The notes under the pieces were generated by a model. That model was not told where the DNA came from, searched no databases, and worked only from the letters and a program-made list of their open reading frames with translations. From assembly GCA_027625145.1 (NCBI GenBank), contig JAQBXK010000014.1, positions 1 through 45,165 of the forward strand: a DNA stretch of 45,165 nucleotides. Direction: 5' to 3'. The stretch is from Pseudomonadota bacterium. Its GTDB lineage: Bacteria > Pseudomonadota > Alphaproteobacteria > Puniceispirillales > Marisalimonadaceae. A program made the translations under genes and the position numbers. The first letter of the stretch is position 1. Each line of letters opens with the position of its first letter. Below are positions 8,750-16,246 of the stretch, in pieces.

Positions 8750-8765
8750 ATTTATTTCGATAAAT
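8750..8765 (+). other. short hairpin in the acnA leader
   Basis: ATTTAT and ATAAAT flank a TTCG loop, a perfect 6-bp stem about 50 bases before the acnA start codon. The stem is all A-T and therefore weak. The intergenic region 8631-8814 also holds the 10-bp palindrome AGAATATTCT (8674-8683). No clear sigma-70 promoter was found by eye. Function unknown. Confidence 0.3.
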
Positions 8766-8814
8766 ATACATAACTTAGTTAACTATATTTCATGATTTTT
8801 GATAGGATTTTTAT

Positions 8815-11487
8815 ATGACACAGGATTTTCATAATAATTGTAGAGATACTCTTAATGTTAGTGGGAAGGAATACGAATACTTCTCTCTTAAAAAATTAGC
8901 ATCTACTTTCCCAGCTATAAGTAAGTTACCTTTTTCTACAAAAGTGCTCCTAGAGAATCTTTTGCGTTATCAAGATGGATCAACAGTTAATGAAGCTGAT
9001 ATAAAGGCTGTAGCTAATTGGTCTGAAGGAGAATGTGTTGATAAAGAAATAAATTATCGCCCCGCAAGAATTTTATTACAAGATTTTACAGGAGTTCCTT
9101 GTGTAGTTGATTTAGCTGCAATGAGAGATGCTATGGTAAATCTTGGAGGGGATCCTGATAAAATAAATCCTTTATCTCCAGTAGATTTAGTTATAGATCA
9201 CTCAGTGATGGTGGATCATTTTGGTGGTCCAGAATCATTTAAAAAAAATGTTGATCTAGAAATGTCAAGGAATCAAGAAAGGTATACCTTCTTAAGGTGG
9301 GGAAGTAAGGCATTTGATAATTTTAGAGTTGTTCCTCCTGGAACAGGAATCTGTCATCAAGTTAACGTAGAATATTTGGCCCAGACTGTTTGGACTAAAA
9401 CAGAAAATGGTAAAACGATAGCTTACCCTGATACTTGTGTAGGTACTGATAGTCATACTACTATGGTTAACAGTTTAGCTGTTTTAGGATGGGGTGTTGG
9501 TGGAATTGAAGCCGAGGCAGCTATGTTAGGCCAACCTATTTCAATGTTAGTTCCAGAAGTTATAGGTTTTAAACTGACGGGAAAATTGCCTGAAGGAGCT
9601 ACTGCAACAGACCTTGTACTAACAATAACTCAGATGCTACGTGCAAGAGGCGTGGTTGGAAAATTTGTAGAATTTTTTGGCCCTGGATTAGATCAGTTAG
9701 CCTTGTCTGATAGGTCTACTATTTCTAATATGGCGCCTGAGTATGGTGCAACTTGTGGATTTTTCCCGATTGATAGAGAAACTATTAATTATTTAAAGTT
9801 AACAGCCAGAGAAGACGATCGAATTGCATTAGTAGAAGAATATGCAAAAGCCCAAGGTATGTGGAGAGATGAAAGCATGGAAGACCCTGTGTTTACCGAT
9901 ACTATGTCTTTGGATCTAAACACAATTGTTTCATCATTAGCTGGTCCTAAACGTCCTCAAGACAGAGTTCCTTTAGACATAGCTAAAGAAAGTTTTGAAA
10001 AATTCCTTAAAGAAAACAAAAGAAATAAGCCAAATAGTATACAAGTTGAAGGATCTGATATTGAACTTAAGGATGGAGATGTAGTTATAGCGGCTATTAC
10101 AAGTTGCACAAACACCTCTAATCCTTCTGTTTTAATTGCAGCAGGGTTATTGGCTCGTGCTGCTCATCAAAAAGGAATGAAAGTTAAGCCGTGGGTAAAA
10201 ACCTCTTTAGCTCCAGGGTCTCAAGTTGTTTCAGATTATCTTGAAGCTGCTGGTCTGCAAAAAGACCTAGATTCAATGGGATTTAATCTTGTAGGTTATG
10301 GATGTACAACTTGTATTGGAAACTCAGGACCTCTTACGCCGGCTCTTACTGATGCTGTTAATAATGGAGATCTCATAGTTACAAGTGTTTTGTCAGGGAA
10401 TAGAAATTTTGAAGGAAGGGTAAGTCCAGATGTAAGAGCTAATTTTTTAGCTAGTCCACCATTAGTGGTAGCTTATGCGCTTGCTGGATCGCTTTTAGTT
10501 GATGTAACAAAAGAATCTCTTGGAGACGACAGGGATGGTAACCCAGTTTATTTAAAAGATATTTGGCCGTCAAATGAAGAGATTAGATCAGTCGTAAATG
10601 AAGCAGTGACTCCAGAAATGTATAGAAATAGATATGCTAATGTTTTTGACGGCACCAAAGAATGGCAAGCCATAGAAACAGGTGATGGACAAACATATGA
10701 TTGGGATGACAGCTCTACTTATGTACAAAACCCTCCTTATTTTGAAGGAATGACAATGGAACCTGATGAAGCAGAAGGCAATATCATTGATGCTAAGGCT
10801 ATAGCCTTACTGGGTGATTCAATCACAACTGATCATATTTCTCCTGCAGGATCTATATCAAGACAAAGTCCAGCAGCAGACTATCTCATGGAACGACAAG
10901 TTAGGCCAGAAGAGTTCAATTCATATGGTGCTCGTAGAGGTAATCATCAAATTATGATGAGGGGAACTTTTGCAAATATAAGATTAGCTAACGAAATGGT
11001 GCCAGGAACTATTGGTGGGTTTTCTCGAATTGCTAATAAAGATAAAATAGAACCTATTTATAATATAGCTATGGAGTATCAAGAAAATTCTATTCCTTTG
11101 ATTGTTTTTGGAGGTAAAGAATATGGTACTGGCTCTAGTCGTGATTGGGCTGCGAAGGGAACCTATTTGTTAGGTATAAAGGCTGTGATTGCAGAAAGCT
11201 TTGAAAGAATACATAGATCCAACTTAATTGGGATGGGAGTTCTTCCATTGCAGCTACCTGAAGGGATTACCAGAAAATCTCTTGGTTTATTGGGTGATGA
11301 AAGTTTTGATCTAATGAATTTAGATAATGGCGTTTCTTCAGGGATGACTGTTAAATTAGTAGTCAAAAAGGCTGATGGCGTAGAGCAAAATGTAGACTTG
11401 TTATGTAGAATTGATACTGATGGAGAAGCTGAATATTTTAGACATGGTGGTATTCTTCAATATGTTTTAAGGCAATTAGCAGCTTAG
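8815..11487 (+). CDS. acnA: aconitate hydratase A
   Basis: TCA-cycle enzyme that isomerises citrate to isocitrate with a [4Fe-4S] cluster. The three cluster cysteines are visible: C431 in TSCTNTSNPSV, and C497 and C500 in GYGCTTCIGNSGPL. The early substrate motif TDSHTTMVN and the C-terminal swivelling-domain motif GKEYGTGSSRDWAAKG are intact. At 890 aa it matches bacterial AcnA/IRP-type aconitases. AGGA lies a few bases before the ATG. Placement divergent from ccmA is common in alphaproteobacteria. The following CoA-transferase gene starts 31 bases after the stop, so readthrough is possible. Confidence 0.97.
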   Translation: MTQDFHNNCRDTLNVSGKEYEYFSLKKLASTFPAISKLPFSTKVLLENLLRYQDGSTVNEADIKAVANWSEGECVDKEINYRPARILLQDFTGVPCVVDLAAMRDAMVNLGGDPDKINPLSPVDLVIDHSVMVDHFGGPESFKKNVDLEMSRNQERYTFLRWGSKAFDNFRVVPPGTGICHQVNVEYLAQTVWTKTENGKTIAYPDTCVGTDSHTTMVNSLAVLGWGVGGIEAEAAMLGQPISMLVPEVIGFKLTGKLPEGATATDLVLTITQMLRARGVVGKFVEFFGPGLDQLALSDRSTISNMAPEYGATCGFFPIDRETINYLKLTAREDDRIALVEEYAKAQGMWRDESMEDPVFTDTMSLDLNTIVSSLAGPKRPQDRVPLDIAKESFEKFLKENKRNKPNSIQVEGSDIELKDGDVVIAAITSCTNTSNPSVLIAAGLLARAAHQKGMKVKPWVKTSLAPGSQVVSDYLEAAGLQKDLDSMGFNLVGYGCTTCIGNSGPLTPALTDAVNNGDLIVTSVLSGNRNFEGRVSPDVRANFLASPPLVVAYALAGSLLVDVTKESLGDDRDGNPVYLKDIWPSNEEIRSVVNEAVTPEMYRNRYANVFDGTKEWQAIETGDGQTYDWDDSSTYVQNPPYFEGMTMEPDEAEGNIIDAKAIALLGDSITTDHISPAGSISRQSPAADYLMERQVRPEEFNSYGARRGNHQIMMRGTFANIRLANEMVPGTIGGFSRIANKDKIEPIYNIAMEYQENSIPLIVFGGKEYGTGSSRDWAAKGTYLLGIKAVIAESFERIHRSNLIGMGVLPLQLPEGITRKSLGLLGDESFDLMNLDNGVSSGMTVKLVVKKADGVEQNVDLLCRIDTDGEAEYFRHGGILQYVLRQLAA

Positions 11488-11518
11488 ATTATTATAATAA
11501 ATTGTTATTAATCTTAGA

Positions 11519-12736
11519 ATGGATAACGCTATGAGTGAGGGACCATTAAAGGGCATAAAAATAATTGATGCTTCTTCAATATTAATGGTTCCTTATTGCA
11601 CCAGATTACTTGCTGATATGGGTGCTGAGATTATCAAGATAGAAGCACTAGAAGGTGATAATACTAGGTATAATGGTCCTTCTAATAATGAATCCATGAG
11701 CGCTGTTTTCTTAAATATTAATAGAAATAAGAAAAGTGTTTGTGTTGATTTAAAATCTAAAGACGGTCAATTAATAATTAATAAATTGATTAAAATATCT
11801 GATATTTTTGTTTCTAATATTAGAAAAGGTGCTTTAGAAAGAATTGGATTTACACATACAAATTTTAAAAAAATAAATCCCAAAATAATTACAGCTAATG
11901 CTGTAGGTTTCTCGTCTAAAGGTCCTTATGCCGGGCTTCCTGCTTTTGATGATACTATTCAAGCTATAAGTGGAATGGCAGCTTATCAAGAAGCTTATTC
12001 TAATCAACCGAGCTACACTTCAGGTGCAACAGCGGATAAAGTTACCGGTTTAATGCTAGGAATGGCAATAATGGGAGCACTTTTCCAACGTAATATAAAG
12101 GGTGTTGGATGTGAGTTAGAGGTGCCTATGATGGAAACGATGGTAGACTTTACGCTTGCTGAACACTTATATGGCTATAACTTTGTTCCTCCAAAAGCTC
12201 CACCAATTTATCCAAGGCAATCTTCTCCTAATAGAAGACCATATAAAACTCAAGACGGTTATATTGCTGTTCTTCCATATACTGATGCTCAATGGGTAAG
12301 ATTTTTTAAGATGATAGGAAAAGAGGATACATTGCAAGATCCACAATTCGAATCATTAAACGCCAGACATGAGAACATTAATTTATTATATTCTATTCTT
12401 TCTGAAGAACTGGAAAATAACAAAACTAATTATTGGATTAAAAAATTAAGAGAGAATGATATTCCTGCAATGGAGGTTAATTTCCCAGAGGATCTTTTTA
12501 AAGATAAACACTTAAAAGAAACTAATTTTTTTAAAGTACAGGATCATCCTACTGAAGGTAAGTTAATGTATACTAATTTTCCTGTAGACTTTAATTTTGA
12601 TAGCGACAATAAAAGTTTACATGCACCAAATCTTGGAGAGCACACAGATGAAATTTTGTGTGAACTAGGCTATTCAGATATAGAGATAAAGAAATTAGTG
12701 TCTGAAGGCGTTATTAAATTATTTAATCAAAAATAG
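11519..12736 (+). CDS. CaiB/BaiF family (family III) CoA-transferase
   Basis: Family III enzymes move CoA between carboxylic acids through an aspartyl-CoA intermediate. The protein has the N-terminal GPLKGIKIIDAS start, the MGAEIIKIE strand and, at the catalytic place, the GATADKVTG motif with candidate nucleophile D173. At 405 aa it has family length. The substrate cannot be read from sequence. Two in-frame ATGs exist, at 11519 and 11531. The second has a GGA seven bases upstream and would give the common MSEGPLKG start. It is 9 bases from the next gene, a 3-hydroxyisobutyrate-dehydrogenase-like reductase, so the two are probably one transcript. Confidence 0.9.
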   Translation: MDNAMSEGPLKGIKIIDASSILMVPYCTRLLADMGAEIIKIEALEGDNTRYNGPSNNESMSAVFLNINRNKKSVCVDLKSKDGQLIINKLIKISDIFVSNIRKGALERIGFTHTNFKKINPKIITANAVGFSSKGPYAGLPAFDDTIQAISGMAAYQEAYSNQPSYTSGATADKVTGLMLGMAIMGALFQRNIKGVGCELEVPMMETMVDFTLAEHLYGYNFVPPKAPPIYPRQSSPNRRPYKTQDGYIAVLPYTDAQWVRFFKMIGKEDTLQDPQFESLNARHENINLLYSILSEELENNKTNYWIKKLRENDIPAMEVNFPEDLFKDKHLKETNFFKVQDHPTEGKLMYTNFPVDFNFDSDNKSLHAPNLGEHTDEILCELGYSDIEIKKLVSEGVIKLFNQK

Positions 12737-12745
12737 GAGTTAATT

Positions 12746-13594
12746 TTGAATATAAAAACTGTTGGTTTTATAGGTCTTGGCGCTATGGGCTCTGCAATGG
12801 CCCCATTAATATCTAAAGCTGGATATAGCGTTTATGGTTATGATATAAATTCTAAAATAGATGCCTCAACAGGTGTCATTCAAGTGAGTGAAATTGGAGA
12901 ATTAAATAATCTTGATGTTATTATTTTTATGCTTCCAAATGGAAAAATAGTTTCTGATGTTACTAATGAATTATTAAAAAAAGAATTAAACTCAATTTTA
13001 ATAGATATGTCTTCAAGTAATCCAACAGAAACTAAAACATTAGGACAAATGCTCAAAAATAAAAATATTAAATTTTTAGATGCACCTGTCTCTGGAGGTG
13101 TAGGCAAAGCTAAAACAGGTGAGTTAATGATCATGGCTGGAGGAGTTGAAGATGAAATTGAGTCTGTTAGGCCTCTTTTAAGTGTTATGGGACAAGTTCA
13201 GATTGCAGGACCATTAGGAGCTGGCCATGCAATAAAAGCTCTAAATAATTATGTCTCTGCAGCTGGTTTAATTGCAAGTTTTGAAGCATTAGCAACTGCC
13301 AAATCATTTGGAATAAGCGCTGATAATTTTCTAAAAATTATTAATGGTGCTACAGGTAAAAATAACACAACAGAAGTGAAGTTAGATAAATTTGTTGTCT
13401 CTAAAAAATTTAACTCTGGCTTTGCTCTTGATTTAATGGTCAAAGACGTTTCCATTGCTAATGGCCTTATTAAAGAACACACCTCAGATGAACCTCTTTC
13501 AGCGAATGTTTCTGATTATTTATCAAAAGCATTAACTATTTTAGGGAATAAACCAGACCATACTGAAGTTTACAAAATCCTTAAGTCTAATTAA
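12746..13594 (+). CDS. NAD(P)-dependent beta-hydroxyacid dehydrogenase (3-hydroxyisobutyrate dehydrogenase family)
   Basis: Oxidises or reduces a beta-hydroxyacid/semialdehyde pair; relatives include MmsB, tartronate semialdehyde reductase and glyoxylate/succinic semialdehyde reductases. It has the Rossmann motif GFIGLGAMGSAMA (residues 7-19), the substrate loop DAPVSGGVGKAKTG and the catalytic K164 with N168 in KALNNY. The C-terminal helical domain is complete (282 aa). It starts with TTG, preceded by AGGAG (12735-12739) at a six-base spacing. The exact substrate is undetermined. The adjacent CoA-transferase suggests breakdown of a branched or hydroxylated acid. Confidence 0.9.
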   Translation: MNIKTVGFIGLGAMGSAMAPLISKAGYSVYGYDINSKIDASTGVIQVSEIGELNNLDVIIFMLPNGKIVSDVTNELLKKELNSILIDMSSSNPTETKTLGQMLKNKNIKFLDAPVSGGVGKAKTGELMIMAGGVEDEIESVRPLLSVMGQVQIAGPLGAGHAIKALNNYVSAAGLIASFEALATAKSFGISADNFLKIINGATGKNNTTEVKLDKFVVSKKFNSGFALDLMVKDVSIANGLIKEHTSDEPLSANVSDYLSKALTILGNKPDHTEVYKILKSN

Positions 13595-13607
13595 AATTAA
13601 TTTGAGG

Positions 13608-13633
13608 GCTGTTTTATTTTAAATTAAAGCAGC
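13608..13633. terminator. possible terminator hairpin between convergent genes
   Basis: GCTG (13608-13611) and CAGC (13630-13633) close an imperfect stem of about 11-13 A/T-rich pairs in the 48-base gap between two convergent genes. A T-rich tract follows on the plus side. This is the only convergent junction in the window with room for such an element. Weak by stability. Confidence 0.3.
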
Positions 13634-13642
13634 ATTTAATAA

Positions 13643-15304
13643 TTATTTTTTTAGTTGTAGCTGAGAAATTGTTGTTGTACTTGTGTTTAACTCTAAGCTC
13701 ATTTTGAATTCAATTAATGAAGGTCCATCTACTTCCATTGCTTTTTTTAAAGTTGGAACAATTTCTTCTATTTTTTCAATAGTAAAACATTTTAAACCAA
13801 AGCTTTCTCCATATTTAGCAAAATTAGGATTAACTAAATTTGTTGCATAGTGCTCCCTTGTAGGAAAGTGTAGTTCTTGATGATAACGAATAGTACCGTA
13901 ATGTTGGTTATTTGCTACTATAACTCTTATCTTTGCTTTTTGAGCGACTGCTGTTGCAAGTTCTGAACCTGTCATTAAAGCTCCGCCATCGCCAACTATA
14001 GAAAAAACCTGTCTATCTGGATACCTTAGAGCAGCAGCAATTCCTGCTGGAATACCCATGCCCATAGCACCAATTTCTGATCCAATTAGCTTCATCGAAG
14101 ATCGAAAAGGAAATCTATGATGCATCCAGCTAGTAAAGTTTCCTGCATCATTAGTAATTATGGAATCTTCAGGTGCTATATTTCCTAAACCATCGATTAA
14201 ATGCGCAAAATCAAGGCCGTCTTTTGCACTTCTTGGAGCTTTAGTAGCTTCATTATTTAAATAACGCTCATGACATAAATTAACCCATGATATTCTTTCA
14301 GCATCATTTTCTTTGTTTTCTATTAATGATAATTGGTATAAAAAATCTTCACCATCAGCCACTATACCATGATCTGTTCTAAAAATTTTTCCAACAGAGT
14401 TCGCATCTGGAATTACATGAATAAAAGTTTGTTTGGGGGAAGGGAATTTATAGGCCATGTTAGGCACTCCATTAAACCTATGGCCTACAACTAAAACAAC
14501 ATCAGCTTCTAGTGCATTTTTTCTAATAGGCTCTGGAGGCCTTAACCCTAACTCACCAGCATAATGATTATTGTTATGACTAATAATATCTTGGTGTTCA
14601 TAAGTACATAAAACAGGTAAGTTATGTTTTTCTGCAACGATTTTGACTAATTCTCTAGCTCGTGATGATGAATGTATTTGGCCCCCTACAACTAAAACAG
14701 GATTTTTAGATTTTGATAATATATTAGAAACTTCTTTTACCTTGTTTGGAAATGCGAGTGGAGGATTTATATTGATTTTTTCTACATCATTAATTTCTAC
14801 TTGTGCTTCTAAAACATCTGTTGGAATGGCTATAACTACTGGTCCAGGGATACCACTCTCTGCGATATGGAAAGCTCTTGCTGTAACATTAGCTATTTCT
14901 GTTGGACTGTTAATTTGCTCAACATGTTTTGCCATATCAGAAAAAGTTTTAATAAAATCCATTTCTTGTAAATGCATTTTACCGGTGCTAATTCTATTTA
15001 TTTGTCCAATAAATAGAACCATTGGGATGCCACCTTGTTGAGCCGAATGAACTGAGATAGATGCGTTTGTGGCACCTGGTCCTCTGCTTACAAAAGCAAC
15101 TCCTGCTCTACCTGTGCACTTTGCGTCTGCAACTGCCATAAAGCCTGCTCCACCTTCATGCCTGCAAGTGACAACTTCAATGCCTGGCGAATATAATAGT
15201 TCATCCATGACAGATAAATAAGACTCACCTGGAACACAAAAAAACCTATCAACACCATGATTTTTTAAAGTTTGAACAAATACAGAAGCTGCTTTTTTTG
15301 ACAT
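13643..15304 (-). CDS. thiamine-diphosphate enzyme, acetolactate synthase-like
   Basis: Member of the ALS/pyruvate oxidase ThDP superfamily, with N-terminal Pyr, central and C-terminal PP domains over 553 aa. It has the cofactor-activating glutamate E50 in RHEGGAGF, the GPGATNA motif, and the C-terminal ThDP/Mg motif running from GDG (438-440) to NN (465-466). No regulatory small subunit (ilvN/ilvH) is adjacent, so a catabolic or lyase role is more likely than branched-chain synthesis. E50 argues against glyoxylate carboligase, which has valine there. The frame is open to 15349, but the ATG at 15304 gives a family-like start (MSKKAASVF) and avoids overlapping the upstream SDR gene. Substrate unknown. 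Confidence 0.85.
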   Translation of the reverse strand: MSKKAASVFVQTLKNHGVDRFFCVPGESYLSVMDELLYSPGIEVVTCRHEGGAGFMAVADAKCTGRAGVAFVSRGPGATNASISVHSAQQGGIPMVLFIGQINRISTGKMHLQEMDFIKTFSDMAKHVEQINSPTEIANVTARAFHIAESGIPGPVVIAIPTDVLEAQVEINDVEKININPPLAFPNKVKEVSNILSKSKNPVLVVGGQIHSSSRARELVKIVAEKHNLPVLCTYEHQDIISHNNNHYAGELGLRPPEPIRKNALEADVVLVVGHRFNGVPNMAYKFPSPKQTFIHVIPDANSVGKIFRTDHGIVADGEDFLYQLSLIENKENDAERISWVNLCHERYLNNEATKAPRSAKDGLDFAHLIDGLGNIAPEDSIITNDAGNFTSWMHHRFPFRSSMKLIGSEIGAMGMGIPAGIAAALRYPDRQVFSIVGDGGALMTGSELATAVAQKAKIRVIVANNQHYGTIRYHQELHFPTREHYATNLVNPNFAKYGESFGLKCFTIEKIEEIVPTLKKAMEVDGPSLIEFKMSLELNTSTTTISQLQLKK

Positions 15305-15323
15305 AGTTAGATCTTTCTTAATT

Positions 15324-16103
15324 TTAAATAGTTGATTTTTTACCGCCATCTAGATTGATTTCAGTTCCAGTAAGATGACGCATTTTAGGATTACATAAAA
15401 AATAGGTTAGTTCAGCAACTTCTTCAGGTGATCCAAATCGATCAAGTCCGATATTTTTTAAAGCTTTTTTTTCTGCTTCAGCAAAGGATATGCCTTCTCT
15501 ATCAGCATTGCTTTGAATGATCGTTATTAGACGATCTGTTGATGTCATTCCTGGATTAATAGAGTTTACATTTACTCCATCAATCAATCCTCTTTTAGAT
15601 AAAGCTTTAGAAAAATTTAAAAAGGCGGCATTCACTGATCCACCAACCATAAAAAATGGATCGGGAGAATGGCTCATAGCTCCATTAATTGAAACTACCC
15701 ATCCCTTGTTTTTTACAAGAATTGGCCAAAATGCTTTTGATAGTCTTACAGCGCTATAAAATTTTAAAGCAAATCCATCCTCAAAATCTTCTATTGGTTG
15801 TTCTAAAAAATCTCCGCTTTTTGTAGCTCCGGCACTAAAAATTAAGGTATCAAAGCTTTTGAAATTATTTTGAACATTTGTTATAGCGCTTGCACATCCT
15901 TCTGCTGTTTTTAAATCACAAGCATGATATAAAATATTAACGCTATATTTACTTTTTAATTCATCTGCTGTTTTTATTAAATTACTTTCATTGGAAGCAA
16001 GCAAATAGATGTCGATATCTTCTTGCGCAAAGCGTTCAGCAATTGCTTTTCCAATACCTTTGCTTCCGCCAGTAATAACTGCTTTACGATTTTGGTATGA
16101 CAT
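15324..16103 (-). CDS. short-chain dehydrogenase/reductase with atypical active site
   Basis: An SDR fold: nucleotide-binding TGGSKGIG (residues 11-18), the SAG equivalent of NNAG (residues 90-92) and a C-terminal GTEINLDGG. The catalytic YxxxK is not present. The segment aligning to it reads GGSVNAAFLNFSKAL, placing G154 at the Tyr position and N158 at the Lys position. Either the reaction uses other residues or the protein no longer catalyses hydride transfer in the usual way. Length (259 aa) is normal and the frame is intact. The ThDP enzyme begins 19 bases downstream on the same strand, so the pair is likely an operon. Function unknown. Confidence 0.85.
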   Translation of the reverse strand: MSYQNRKAVITGGSKGIGKAIAERFAQEDIDIYLLASNESNLIKTADELKSKYSVNILYHACDLKTAEGCASAITNVQNNFKSFDTLIFSAGATKSGDFLEQPIEDFEDGFALKFYSAVRLSKAFWPILVKNKGWVVSINGAMSHSPDPFFMVGGSVNAAFLNFSKALSKRGLIDGVNVNSINPGMTSTDRLITIIQSNADREGISFAEAEKKALKNIGLDRFGSPEEVAELTYFLCNPKMRHLTGTEINLDGGKKSTI

Positions 16104-16246
16104 CTTTATCCCCTAAATAGAAATTAATTCACATGTTAGTTTATTAAAATATGATAACCATGTACATTGTTTTATTCATATAATAGTAATTTAATTATAT
16201 CATTATCAAATCAAAATACTTTTCTTATTATGAAAGAACTAATTTA

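Noticed and set aside
13643-15304. ThDP enzyme as glyoxylate carboligase with the nearby HIBADH-type protein as tartronate semialdehyde reductase
   Set aside because: Glyoxylate carboligase lacks the activating glutamate (valine instead), whereas E50 is present here in RHEGGAGF. The pairing is appealing but the key residue disagrees.
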